Below are positions 49,324-62,065 of a stretch of DNA of 64,000 bases, one piece after another. Under the pieces are notes generated by a model. That model searched no databases and had not been told where the DNA came from. It saw only the letters and a program-made list of their open reading frames with translations. Numbering within the stretch: position 1 is the stretch's first letter; the number at the start of each line of letters is the position of its first letter. The DNA is taken from the NCBI GenBank assembly GCA_014871385.1, contig CM026430.1:4071040-4135039 (forward strand), given 5' to 3'. This DNA is from Ceratodon purpureus. Taxonomy: Eukaryota; Streptophyta; Bryopsida; Pseudoditrichales; Ditrichaceae. The position numbers and the translations under genes were made by a program.

Positions 49324-49856
49324 TAAAGGAGGTAAAAAACGACCATTCTACCTCTTGTACTTTCTCTTTTTGGATAGAATGGTGGATTAGTATATATATT
49401 CACTTTGGATCAGTCTAGTATTGGACTAAAATGAGCCTATGTAACCACTAGAGAAACTAAAATACTTTCCAGTTTGAAAAATTGTAGTCAAATATCTTCA
49501 TCAGTTAAAATATGAAATCATTTTCCCTATTAATGATTTTATATATAGATATAGAATAATTAAGTTCTAAAATATACTTTTATTTCTACAAATATGCAAA
49601 TCTCTTCATTATCATGGTTTCTGGTATCTCTATGCTATTATCCATCATGGCTACACACCACAGATGGGCTTCCACACAAGTCCTATCTGCATCGGTCTTT
49701 TTATCTTGAGAGTTGTCGCATGAGCGCCACGGCCCACCACCGGGCCAACACAAGGTCACCACAAGCTCACAGTGCGCCTGATGCCACCTGAAATGCAATG
49801 TCACGAGATGAATGCAGAGTGGGGTTGGTGATGCTATGCTGCTTGTGTGACTTGTA

Positions 49857-50191
49857 CTCCCTCTGTTTCCAAAAGAAACCATGGTTTCCACAAAGTGTTT
49901 GTTTCACAAAGAAACAATGGTTTCATTATTACCAAGAAGTCCACCGTCAAGAATTCAAATGAGAAAACTGCCACGAACCTGAAATCAACAAGGTGGCACC
50001 AGTTGAGTGAATTTGAGAGGGCTCTTTATCTTAAGTTAATGGCAGCCTGGCAGCTGCTGCATTGAAACTAGGAGGAAACGTGACTTTTCCACTACACAGC
50101 CAATGAGCAGTACTGCTCATGCGTCACTGTGTCACTGTGCTTAATCTCGGCCTGAAATGGAAAACACCATTTCTTTTGGAAACAGAGGGAG
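49857..50191. mobile_element. Stowaway-type (Tc1/mariner) MITE, 335 bp
   Basis: The termini CTCCCTCTGTTTCCAAAAGAAA and its inverse flank the element, with a TA target duplication at 49855-49856 and 50192-50193. This matches the Stowaway consensus (CTCCCTCYGTTYC). No transposase is encoded; the 72-residue frame inside is incidental. Confidence 0.9.
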
Positions 50192-50193
50192 TA

Positions 50194-52697
50194 GCTGCTA
50201 CCTTCACCCCTGCTGAGGGATTTGCATATAGCATAGGGTGGGATGTCCTTAAACTGACCGAGGGAGGAATTCAGTGTACTTGTGAGCTGAGAATATGTGA
50301 TGTAATTATTTTTCGTTGATAGGGAAAGAAGTTGTACGTTGTATGCATAATTTTGGACAATTGAATTGCTCAAACTTAATTTACTATAAATTTTATAACT
50401 GAAAAGTGTCCTGACTCTAAAAGTGATCATATGCTGTAATGTACAAATGAGGTACATCTGTTTTTTTACAATCTAGAAATTAGGCGTGATTGGTTTTGGG
50501 TTCGTGGTTGGTTTAGGACATGCCACCCTATAAGAGATTTGGACTTGAGAGAATCCATAATTTTCAACAAAGTGAAGCGTCATTTTTAGAAGTTTCATAG
50601 AATAAATGAGAGGGTGTACCTTAACCCCTCTGGAGTTCTTTTAAATTCAATTTGAGTTTTTGGGTTAGATGAAGTAATAAAAAAATAATATTTTAGTATT
50701 AGAATATTTGAGGAGAAAGATTTTATTGTAAACTAATTGTGTGAATTTTTTTGGTGAATCTATGATTTTTGGGAAAATTTTCATTGATGAACATGTTTTT
50801 ATCAATTGATGATTAGTTTCACAGGTGCTGAAAAACAAATTCCTCCCACTTTGATCTTCATATAAAACAATATAATTCTACATAATCTAGAAAAATGTAT
50901 ACTTAAATAATTCTAAATTACCAATAGTAATGATTTTAAATGTGTTGGTTGTATTATAATGTAGAATGCAATTAGATTAGCATAAAAAATGGATGGATGA
51001 AAATATTTAGTTAGTGATAAAAGAGTTGAAGAGCATTCTGTTCGTTATTAATATCGATTCCTACACAGTTTCCATGGTACAATATTAACTAAAAGATACT
51101 AAATCTTCAAAAAGGAGTTCATTTTTTTATTTCTTTTAATCATCTGAAAACGAATTGTAAAAAAATGGTGATTAAAATAAAAATTGTAAAAAACATAGTC
51201 ATTTCAAACATCATTTTTGAAAATTGTACTTCAATTATAAGCAATTTTTAAATTTTTAGTGGAAAAAAGACAATTGAAATTGGAATTAAAAAGCAATTAC
51301 ATTCTTCAAACTATGCACTGGTAAATTTTATTCCACAAATCAATGTAAACTTCATATATTGGAGCTCCTCTCGTAATACCATAGCATGTTTGCCTAAAAA
51401 TAATTCTAAAATAAAAAACATGAATATCATAAAATTATCAAGACCAAAAAAATAGAAATAGAATATATTATTTTTTGTAACATTTTTTTAATTTTAAAGC
51501 CATTTAAGGTCATCTTTTACCAATTTTGTTGCCAAAAAAATAAAATTTGAGAAACTCAATTTTTGAATGGCAAGCCATATTTTTCTTAAAAAATTAAATA
51601 TTCTTTTTCCAGGTGGCAAACATGCTATGGTGTTAGGGTATCTCTTCAATCAGAACTATCAACCAATAGACGATAACCCACTTCTAAGCAAACCTTCACC
51701 TCATAGAAATCACGTAAACTAAAATTTACAACTTACCATTCCATATGACTCTATTATGGCACCATGTGCTGACTTGGCCCTGAAATAATACATGTGGAAG
51801 CTGCTGTTCCACCACCTAGCAACCATGTAGTTTCTTACTCATAAGTTGTCGCCCTTCAATCACTGAGAATGTGGGAAAGGACACTTTTTCTTCTTTTGTG
51901 TAACCCAACTGACTTCTAAAATGCTTGTAATAGTAAGTGAGGGGCGATACAGTTGCTAATAGAGCAAATGGCACACTTGCAGGAATCAATTCAAGTGCTG
52001 ACTAGATTGAAATATACCCATGCCCAATTTTTGCCCAAAACATCATGAAACATAAACATGCTGAGAGAAGTAGTTTTGTACACCTGAACCTAACCTCGAA
52101 ATCACAACTTCAGTTGTGTATAGTACTAGAATTAGCGGAGACTGGAGGCCATTGCAACAAACATGAGATTAAACGGAAGATGGCTTTGACAAAGAAAGCT
52201 TTTATATTGCTAGCGCAAGTTGTTATTTGCAGTCTTTCAGATCTGGAGAAGGTTTTCACAGAGCATTCCAGTGCAGCTTAAATCGCAATATCGACATGAG
52301 TCCTAGATTTCTTTGCAGGGACCGTGTGCTTGCTGTTTGAGCTCCATAAGATATATTATGTCGACTGCCTCGCATGTTGCTATCAATTGATTCAGCAACG
52401 AAGCTCTAATTGGAATTGTTTTTCTTCACAAAATGCGTACTCCTTAAGGTATCGTTTGATCGATGGTGTTCCTTCTTGATCGTTAGCTAGACTCTGAAGA
52501 ACTGTTGACTATTGTGGTTGAGTATCAGAGTCACAATTTCAAGCACAACTGTTTGAATCATGAAATTGGGTGCAAAGAGATGATTACGTTTGCATCAGCA
52601 GCATAGCTGAAGCTGAATGTGTGGACCGCGATTGCAATCTTCGGCATTGATGGTAAATAAACTGGCTATCAAACACACAAGTATATTGATTATCGCG
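50194..52697. other. Intergenic, with dispersed repeat and small foldback
   Basis: Mostly AT-rich. 50650-50815 is the partner of the repeat at 40840-41000. No gene was recognised; the short frame at 52045-52281 is not convincing. Confidence 0.45.
51373..51637. mobile_element. Candidate MITE with about 22-bp inverted ends
   Basis: GTAATACCATAGCATGTTTGCC at 51373-51394 is the near inverse of GGCAAACATGCTATGGTGTTAG at 51615-51636. The interior is AT-rich and non-coding. The target duplication is not clear, so the class is unknown. Confidence 0.55.
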
Positions 52698-55600
52698 TCA
52701 CCCTACAACAATCACCATACACCAAACCAATTCGGTGGTAGCATGAGCTCTCCAAATGACGCAGGTAAGCTTGTGATCCCAGAACAGTTCAAATTCAAGT
52801 CTCAAAGCTTGTTGACACCCCCAAATGACTCGGGTAGCAAATCCAGCCTCCAACATTGCTGGAGATTTGAGCTCTGCAAATGACGCAGGTAAGGTTGTGA
52901 TCCTTGAATAATCCAAGTTCAAGTATCGAAGCTTGCTGAGACCCCCAAATGACTCGGGTAGCAAATGCAGCTCCCTGCACCCCCGCAGATCCAAAACTTC
53001 CAAGTTGCTGAGCTCTCCAAATGACGCAGGTAAGCTTGTGATCCATAAACCTGCCAAATTCAAGACTCTAAGCTTGCTGAGACCCCCAAATGACTCGGGT
53101 AGCAAATCCAACTCCCAACATCCCCAAAGATTCAACACTTCCAAGTTGCTGAGCTCTCCAAATGACGCAGGTAAGCTTGTGATACCAGACCATCCCATAT
53201 TCAAGTCTCGAAGCTTGCTAAAACCCCCAAAAGACTTGGGTAGCAATCGCAGCTTCCAGCATCCCCCTACATCCAACACTTCCAAGTTGCTAAGCTCTCC
53301 AAATGACGCAGGTAAGCTTGTGATCGCAGAACCGTTCAAATTCAAGTCTCGAAGCTTGTTGAGACCCCCAAATGACTCGGGTAGCAATCGCAGCTTCGAA
53401 CATTGCCGGAGATTTAACGTATCCAGGTTGCTGAGCTCTCCAAATGTTGCAGGTAAGCATCTAATCCCAGACCGTCTCAATTTCAAGTCTCGAAGCTTGC
53501 TGAGACCCCCAAATGACTCGGGTAGCAAATGCAGCTTCAAGCATGCCTTCAGATTCAACACTTCCAGGTTGCTGAGCTCTCCAAATGACGCTGGTAAGCT
53601 TTTGATACCAGACAATTTCAAATTCAAGTCTCGAAGCTTGCTGAGACCCCCAAATGACTTGGTTAGCAATCGCAGCTTCCCACATCCCTCGAGATTTAAC
53701 GTGTCCACGTTTCTGAGCTCTCCAAATGACGCTGGTAAGCTTGTGATCCCAGAACCTGTCAAATTCAACTCTCTAAGCTTGCTGAGACCCCCAAATGACT
53801 CGGGTAGCAAATCCAGCTTCCCGCATCCGCACCGATTCAACACTTCCAGGTTGCTGAGCTCTCCAAATGACGCAGGTAAGCTTGTGATCCCAGACCATCT
53901 CAAATTCAAGTCTCGAAGCTTGCTGAGATCCCCAAATGACTCGGGTAGCAAATGCAGCTCCCTGCATTTCCACAGATACAACACTTCCAAGTTCCTCAGT
54001 CTTACAACTATCTCAGTCAAGGTTGTGATAGGAGAATCTGCTAAACTCAAGACCGCCAATTTATTGTTTGGATGCGGTGTAGGTAAAGTCGTCATTACTC
54101 CCTTCGCTGACTCCTCAGATAAACAAAATAACCGCCTAAACAATCGTCCATCCAAGTTCCACCAGCATAAATTCTCTGGAATTGATGTCGCAGTTATGGT
54201 GTCATCGCACATCAATATTCGCAAATTTTTCATACGAGAAATATCCAGAGTAAGTAGAGTAGAGGAATCCATGTTGATTATATTCAAAACTTCAAGAGAC
54301 TCCGGGAATCCCTGCACAGTAACGTACGTACTTATAATTTAGAATACTGTAGAGCATAAAATCACAGGAGTCATTGGCATAATTTTAGTCGAAGATATAT
54401 TTTACATTTCAATGTTGGGCATGGTTGTATCTCTGCCAGTTGTTCCATAATATTATCCAAAATTCTTGAGAAATGAAGCAACTTCTATGTAGACTTCCAT
54501 AAACCCATGATTCTAATTTAGTATCTTCTCAGCTACAATTGATTCGATCATCCTAAAATTAATGGCTATTCATGAAATGAATAGGAGTAGAATGACATCA
54601 TACCTTATATTCCCTCAAATATTCCAACGACTCAGGCATGCTTAAGCGATTTATAACTCCTTTACTCCTCTGTTCCTTGAGGATTTGGCGACCCATGTCC
54701 CTCAAGTGGTCATGCATTCTAAAACAACCAGAATTATCCACGGTCACTAATGCCCTGTCTACGAGAGTCTGGATTCCCATTATAGGATACCAACCATGAG
54801 ACTTCCAAGCCAGTATAGCCATATCTCTTGGTTTTCCTAATAAGACACATGTTATATCCAAAAACATATCCTGATACTCTTGATCAAGAGCATTAAAACT
54901 TATCTTCAGACAATCAGAGATCCCATCATCATCAAATGTGCCACTCTTCAGTTCCATCAGCACCTCGCTCCAAAAACCCGCATCCTCCCTGCCCTTGAGA
55001 AGGGCTCCACAAACTTTCAGCACTAATGGAACTCCACGACATGCCTCGCTGATTTCTGCCACCAACTCTCCAAACCCCGGTGGTTTGTCATTCCAATGAC
55101 GCCCAAACGCATATGAAGCAAATACTCGCTTAGAATCCTCACTGCCCAGCCCTTGAACTTTGTGAAAATGTACCGCTTCCTTCATATCAAACTTGTTCAA
55201 CTTCTCAACTACACGCCTGTTCCGAGTGGTCACTATGCACATGCTTCCTTCAGTCAACATCTTCCTCGAGATCCAATAATACAGTTCACCATTGTCAGGA
55301 ACATCATCCAGGACCACAAGAATGCGTTTCTTGGACAACCTTTCCTCCAAGATGACCTTTCCCTTGTGTTTGTTCTCAACTTCAAGTCCCTCACCTGGAC
55401 ACAGGTACTTCAAAATGTGTTTCTGAACTTTCACTATGTCATCATCTCGAATCACCTTATTTTTCGAATCTTGAACATAATAACTTTTCAAATCTTCAAC
55501 ATAACAACTCGCAGCAAACTCTTCCCTCATACGGTTATACAACTCTCTAGCTAGAGTCGACTTTCCAATACCCCCCATTCCCCATATAACCAATATCAAA

Positions 55601-56319
55601 ACTCCCATGTGTTTCTGAATAATTCCGTCCACAACTTCTTCAGTCCCAAAGACATAGTCACCTACATCCAATGGAAGGGGTTTACTCGCCAATTCAGATA
55701 CCTCCCGAACAATGGCCGTCACCAGGTCAGTCTCCAGACTGCAAAACAAAATAACATGATTAATCTCCAACTGTGATATCAGATCTGATCGGCAAACCCC
55801 TCATACAATGTTTTGTGCAGCTTCAATTTATGTTTACCTCTGCCCAGCTGCTTCATAAACCCAACCATTCAGCCCGGAAGCTCTTTTCAAAGCATCCCTC
55901 CATCGTTCAATACTAGTCTCATCGTGCCTCCGTTTCAATTTCTCAAATGCAGCTGATAGTCGACCCTCCTCTGGACAACACACTTCATCTGGTTGCACTT
56001 TGTAGAATACTGGTAGAACCTTCACCCCAGGAGTATCCAGCATTACTTTCAGTTCGTTCAGGCACCATTCGGAATCTGCAAAATTCTCCGAAAAGATGAC
56101 CAGGGCTATCGGTGTCGTCTTGACGGCAGAATCCATCCATGCCTGAGAGTGTTGGCCTTTGCCAATGGATTTGCAATCTAGAAACGGCCGCAGCCCAGCA
56201 GCTTCCAAACGATCGTACAGAAAGCTCACGAAAGCAGTCTTCGTGTCAGGGCCTCGATGACAAAGGAAAACATCGTACTCCTCAAATCCGACTGCACAAC
56301 ACCGACCGATTACACTCAT
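52698..56319 (-). CDS. TIR-NBS-LRR (TNL) immune receptor
   Basis: Intracellular immune receptor, 1076 residues in three exons: 56319-55838 (TIR), 55738-54604 (NB-ARC), 54311-52698 (LRR); both introns are GT-AG and in phase. TIR: YDVFLCHRGPDTKTAFV at the start and SEWCLNEL, where Glu89 is at the position of the NADase catalytic Glu. NB-ARC: P-loop GMGGIGKST (214-222), kinase-2 LVVLDDV (about 301-307), TTRNR, GVPLVLKVCG and MHD (502-504). LRR: about 16 repeats as eight 47-residue pairs alternating LPASFGEL and LPESFGGL. The last 50 or so residues after SFAEL are an out-of-frame reading of a further LRR unit, so the C-terminus is probably truncated by an indel. No integrated domain or membrane segment is seen. 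The ATG at 56319 directly precedes the TIR core. Confidence 0.92.
52750..53990 (-). repeat. 141-bp tandem array encoding LRR pairs
   Basis: The block CTCTCCAAATGACGCAGGTAAGCTTGTGAT (top strand; landmark CTCCAAATGACG) recurs every 141 bp, for example with CC at 53017, 53158 and 53299. Each unit encodes two LRRs. Units are very similar at the DNA level, which suggests recent tandem duplication, unequal crossing-over or gene conversion. A last, shortened unit at about 52750-52880 is out of frame. Confidence 0.85.
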
Positions 56320-58400
56320 TGACTATTCATTATACTTTACTTCAACTGGCAACTGCTCTCCCGTTATTGTGACAATGCTCAAATTCTGAAATGTGTAACT
56401 TAATTAAATAAGCACAAAGGACCTTTTACTAACTGAAACGCTGCACTGAAAATACGCTGCATACCTTCTGTCACAGGCAGTCTTTTCGCAGGCCTAACGT
56501 CACTCGCCATCATGGCTGGTGCTGAGACTAGTGCTGCACTGAAATTGGTAGAATGATTGTAAGAATTGTAGGACGAGTGAATCATCCTCAAGAGAAATAC
56601 TAGTCTGGAATTCTCCCACCCCACGCAAGCCATTTTGTATCCTCACGATCATTTTGGGCGATTGTTTTCAGCAACATAAACAAGATCAACAATTAAGCTT
56701 AACACGTGATCTAAACACTCACAAGTAATGTCAACTTGCAGCTTCTCTATGCATGGCACCCTTCACCTCATGAGTCAACACAGATAAACTGTTCGTCTAG
56801 CCAAGGTGCAGTTCGTCATCACAGGGTGCACCGCAACAGTGGATAGAAAACTTTGGTTCCTGGTGTGGCTGAAATCTTCACTGAAATCACTAAAGGTATG
56901 CGTTACCTCCTTCTGATCAGGTGCAAACAAGAATCAACCTCAAGAAACAAGAATTGTCAGCCTCAACCTCATACCTCAAACTCGAAATTCCACAGACCTC
57001 CCTGTATTATGTTACTCGTAGTAGTACAAGTCATGTGAGGACTTCAATTAGAAACATGATGCACAGCTCAGAAAAGTATTATCGATAACATCGGCAATCG
57101 AAAGGAATATCAACATCCACCTTACAGTACCTCCAAACCTTCCCAATTCTCAACAATCTGCTTCTCGCGACTCACAACATGATTTCCTCACAGAAAACAT
57201 TCCACATCGTTCTTGATCTGCACATGGGCCAGATGCACCACAAATCAAGAAACAGGAAGCTTCACAAAGTTGTAGACCAGGAGTCTACAAACATACAATG
57301 ATATTCCCTAATTCCAGAAAATTGGATTCTCTTAAAGCACATGATGGATGCTACTCAAAGCCACACCCTCCCATTCAGGCAACCATCATCGGACACGGAA
57401 TGATTTGTACAACATGGCAAAGTATGCTTGTACTGAATTCAACCAGTATGAAGTGCGTTAACAGTTTCACAACACCATTGTAGCCTCAAACTTTTATTCG
57501 AGCTTCTAATTCTACTAACACTTCAACTGTATCAGAACGTGCACTTCCAAACCAAACTGAAAAGGATTTGAGAAGTGCATTCATGTAGAACAAAGCCCTC
57601 ACCATAAAAATAGAGCAAACCGATCATGTGATGATGATGACTGCCAAATTGCAGTCGAATTCATCTGGAGCACAAACAACAAAATCTTCCGCCACCAACA
57701 GAGCAATTACCGACAAAATGAGGAAGAAATTCTCCACTAGAGCTAGTAGACGGAGCGAGGAAATACCGCGTTAGTGAACTGTTCCAGCTCCTCCGTGTGC
57801 TTGGGCTGTCACACCACGTACAAAGCTCCCGCTCAATTCGATCATGGAACTCTCTCAACAACCCGATAAGATTGTCACCAAACACAAATCACTATTACCG
57901 CAATAGAAATCGTTTATACAGGCCTATCAAAGATAGGTCTCCGTAGAACGACGGAGTGGAGCTTAGAAAGGGGAAACATAGAAATTGCAGGGCGTGGAGA
58001 GCGGAGGTGGAGCTGGTCATGGGCGATGGTGAGCATGGCGAGATCGGTCGCCATGGATGCTCTGCCTCTCTGCAAAATTTCTTCCCAGGACTTTGTCTCC
58101 GCACTCTGCTTGAGAGAGACGATGTTCCCTTTCGTTCCCATAGGTTCTCATAGGTTCCCCCACGTTCCTTATGGTTCCCTGAGTTTGTAGTGTGAAGAGG
58201 TTCCCTTGAGTTCCCCAATGTTCTAATTACTAGAAAGGGAACCTTGGAGTCTACACAGTGGGAACCAACTACAGAAATTAGCTAACTCCATCTCCTCACC
58301 ATTACATGCATTGACACAGAGTTGGAAAAGAGAGATAATGGAGGGAAAGACTTACATCGCTCACCTCAGATGTCAAAAATGTAGGAGAAATTTTGCACAA
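56320..58400. other. TNL upstream region; no supported gene
   Basis: 56.3-56.7 kb is probably the TNL promoter and leader. Short minus-strand frames at 56400-56633, 57661-57885 and 57895-58218 are not convincing. Around 58130-58260 there is a run of related GGTTCCC words (GGTTCTC, GGTTCCCCC, GGTTCCCT), a degenerate short repeat. Confidence 0.4.
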
Positions 58401-58409
58401 CTACTGGGT

Positions 58410-58680
58410 GAGACCTAAACCCCTAAAACACCACAAAACTCAAAGTGGGTTGTAGGAACTACGGCAAGCTACTAGAGTTAGGATTTTTAATATTTTTTGA
58501 CAAGATTTTTTTAGTGAACATGATAAATCATAATCTTTATGGGGTTGAAATGTGAGCATTTAAAAAAAAAATGAAAAATATGGATTTTTTTGAAATTTTT
58601 CAGCATTTTAGAAGTGAAAATTGGCAAAAATAGGCCTAGAATTTTAGGGTTTAACCCCTAAACGTCCCATGGGGATAGTA
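58410..58680 (+). repeat. Dispersed repeat C, copy 1
   Basis: Diverged direct copy of 61822-62065. Both begin near AACCCCTAAAACACCACAAAAC and share GTTAGGATTTTTAATATTT, GTGAACATGATAAATCATAA and CAGCATTTTAGAAGTGAAAA. Copy 1 ends near TTAACCCCTAAACG. Confidence 0.8.
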
Positions 58681-58689
58681 TATACGTGG

Positions 58690-61261
58690 CTGTATAATTG
58701 GCAGTTGCTTCCAACAAGAAGCTCCAAATTGGGATCTCAATAGTTCACTAGAACTGCATTGATGTAAACTTTAGCTTTTGTGTTGAACTCAAATCCATAA
58801 AAGGTCTAAATCCATTCCAAATACTAGAAAAATACACTGTAATCTACTGGTCGCAAAGGCACTTTCAGACGTTTAGGGATTAAGCAACTAGAACTGTTGT
58901 AGATTCATTTCCTGAAGTTTGTCTCAAAGAGAAAGAGTGATCCAAAATCAATCAAGATCCAACTTAGTTAGTGGCAATGGTGAGAACTCTTGATCGAGAT
59001 AAGAAACGGTGATGAACCCCGTGTGCAATGAAGAGATGTGAAATTATTATCAATAGTGTAATTTTGTTTTATTTTTATAGTTTTTCTCTAACTAACAATT
59101 CAAAAAAGCTTATTTGTATTAATATGAATATGATATAGTTTACTATTCATGTATACATTAAAATGGTTAATACTTTTACGAGTCCAAAATGGTAATCACA
59201 AAATATTCTAGGTTGTGAATGGTGATTAAATATTTAAATTGTGCACTGTGAAATATTTCTCATGGTAGTTGATATACAAATGCCCAATTTTTTCTATTTT
59301 ATTTATTTGATCTTCTTTGAACGTGGCAAATATAATGGTTAATATTCTTGTACATTTTGTATATACAAGATCCTACTGATACATTCCTCAAAATACTTCA
59401 TAAAACAAAAAAAATCACCACATAAATAGAGGGTAAGTTTTGAAGTTGAAACATTGAAATTTGGTCATTTGGCTAAAATGTGAGTTCCCTAACTAGGATA
59501 AACAATAAGCTGGGTAAATGAAAGAGCCAAGATACAAAGATGTGGAAGATTACAAAAAATACAATAAAAATATCAAAATATCAAACATTCATACTTTATA
59601 CCTTTATTTTATACTTTCAATTTATGAACTTTATTCTATATTTTATTCTATATTTTATTATATATTTTATTATATATTTTACTTTATAATTTTACTTTAT
59701 ATGTACTTCTTAATTACACTTCTACATATAAAAAGTAATAAATTTTCACAAAAAATAGTCAAGGGTAAAAAATTAAAATTATAACAAAAAATATCGTTCA
59801 TCATATTATTACAAGTTTCAAGCAGAAATCATCAATATCTCATTTGTAATCAAATGAAATAACAATTTCAAAGTCGAAGTGTTCAAAATTCATAATTAAG
59901 AACTTTTTATACCTCAGTTTATAATTTAATTTCCATGTGAGTCCTGGTGGGGTGACCAAAATAGTGCTAGCCTACCATATAAAATCTTAGCCCTCGAGAT
60001 CAACATCAACATCAACTAAACCTTTCATATTATGTCGCCTTTAGGTTATACATCAACATCAAATGGATAAAAAATGAGTTGGATCTAAATGAGTTGTAAG
60101 AGATTTTTTTGCACTAAGCGTGTCTGTCTAACACTCTCCGCATGCGTATCTCTCTGCACGAGCATTACAGAGCTTGAGTTGTGTCGGCTGCCAAAATGTT
60201 TGCTCACTGCGCATAATGGCCGAGACTTGTCCTCATCTCTCTAAGATACTATCAAATTGTCACTCTCCAACAATATCCTGGAAATTTGTCTTGCATGCCT
60301 GAAGCTCGTGTCACTCAATTTAAGGTAAAATCGATCTCCTCTGCAGGTATTTTAAGTGATTATGTTTGAAATATTTCTTGTATAACGATTACAGATTGGA
60401 TGTAGTAACACTTAGAATGAGAGAAGAACGGTTCATCATATGTTCGCCTGGACGCTCTTATCGTAGATGGCATAGAGAAATTATGGTTTGGTTACTTAGA
60501 CTGTTTCTGATGGTTGGAACTAATTATTTTGAGGGTTGTTCCTTAGTAATTGTCGTGCTCTATCTCTGTTCAAATTGGACTGTTTCAGGAGCTTTTTCTA
60601 AAAAGCCTTTCTTGCGTATTGAATGTACGCAGATCTTGAGGAACATCCCAATTGATGCTACTCAGTGATCATCGATCTGCACATTAGGTCATATCCTAGT
60701 TCTTGTGGGGTTCTCTCTTTGTCCGGAAATGAGTTGTCTAAATTGGGACATTACTCATGTTTTTTCAGCAGTTTTTGCGTAGGTCAATTTGAGGATTTTT
60801 AATCTTTTTCCCATTATTATGTTTGTTTAGACAAGCAAATGCAAAATGCTTCAATGATTCTTGTAATACAGTACCAAAATTGGACTCATCTGCATTAGGC
60901 TTTTCTGATTGTGTTCATTGTCCGATATTTTGAACAGGAGTGCAGCAAAGAACATCCACAAATTCGGGTTGTAGAACCGTTGTAGTAACATTGCTTTGTT
61001 GGTACTTGTGATGATTCGTCTCCATCTCTAGCCCTCATGTGTGTATGAGGTACTTGCCAGTGAGTGTGTGTCGTATATGTCAGGCTAGATGCTTGAATTT
61101 GAAGAGACATGTACAAATTGATGCTAATCAATAAATCTTTTAATATTGTAAGTGGTAGTGTATATGTAATCAGTGTGCGTTGTAAGTGACAGTGTTGTTG
61201 CCTTTTCAAATAAGCGCTCTGATAATGTATGTGTGATTAGTGTATTGTAAGTGGTAGTTCT
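58690..61261. other. AT-rich intergenic region, no supported gene
   Basis: 59.5-59.75 kb is a (TTTTA)-rich low-complexity stretch. A 100-residue + strand frame at 60366-60668 is preceded by moderately GC-richer sequence but has no recognisable motif. Around 61140-61255 the phrase GTAAGTGGTAGT and related words repeat. Confidence 0.4.
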
Positions 61262-61415
61262 CACCCTCCATGGAAAAACCAACGAAGTTAAAAATAGAAA
61301 TTTGGGACCCTATCATCAAAATTGTAATCTATTCGTAAAACTAAATTTCTGAATGATTTAGCAAAAAAAATTCAAAAATCTATTTTTAACCTGTTTGGTT
61401 TTTCGATAGAGGGTG
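61262..61415. mobile_element. Small foldback element (154 bp MITE candidate)
   Basis: The inverted ends are about 36 bp: CACCCTCCATGGAAAAACC near 61262 and GGTTTTTCGATAGAGGGTG ending at 61415, with inner TTAAAAATAG and CTATTTTTAA. Target duplication is not evident and there is no coding capacity. Confidence 0.6.
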
Positions 61416-61821
61416 AAAGTTGCTGTTGAGACTTTTTGATTAAAATGTACTTTTGAGCAGTAATTAAGGGTGATTTTAGATTAATTTATTTTTTGCATTT
61501 TTTCTAAATATAATTAATATTGGGACCTATGACCGTGGACAATTTAGGGACATGATACTAAAAAAACATGTAATTATATCCGTGAAAAATTTGGTAAGTG
61601 TGGTAAATTGAACATTTGAAACTATGACCGTGTACAATAAGGGCCTACGGACGTGGAAAATTTGAATATCACCACCGTTCTAGTGATTTGGAGACTTTCT
61701 AGATCAATAAATAGATGACAAAATCATGATTAACAAATGATCAACAAATGATTGGTATTTTTAAGTTTTAGCTTCAAGAGTTTTGGTGAGAACCTAACAT
61801 TGTAATATGTTTTCTTAATTA

Positions 61822-62065
61822 AGTAATATTAACCCCTTAAATACCACAAAACCCAAAGTAGGTTGCAGGAACTTCAGCAAGCTACCAAAGTTAGGATTTT
61901 TAATATTTTTTGACGAGATTTTTTTTAGTGAACATGATAAATCATAATCTTTATGGGGTTGAGATTTCAGCATTTAAAAAAAAATTTAAACATAGGGATT
62001 TTTTTGAAATTTTCAGCATTTTAGAAGTGAAAATTGGCAAAACCGGGCTTGGAATTTTAGGGGTG
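61822..62065 (+). repeat. Dispersed repeat C, copy 2
   Basis: Direct counterpart of 58410-58680 by shared GTTAGGATTTTTAATATTT, GAACATGATAAATCATAATC and CATTTTAGAAGTGAAAATTG. No gag-pol sequence lies between the copies, so a simple LTR pair is not supported. Confidence 0.8.

Noticed and set aside
52750-53990. Repeat array as a CRISPR or satellite
   Set aside because: The units are long, coding and contiguous without unique spacers, and they translate as LRRs.
52933-54342. 469-residue open frame on the + strand
   Set aside because: It is the exact antisense of the LRR exon. The 141-bp periodic array keeps the opposite strand open, and its SKLLSSPNDAGKL-type repeats mirror LRR codons.
58410-62065. 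Repeat C copies as the two LTRs of a retrotransposon
   Set aside because: No TG...CA ends, primer-binding site or gag-pol sequence lies between them, and the copies are clearly diverged.
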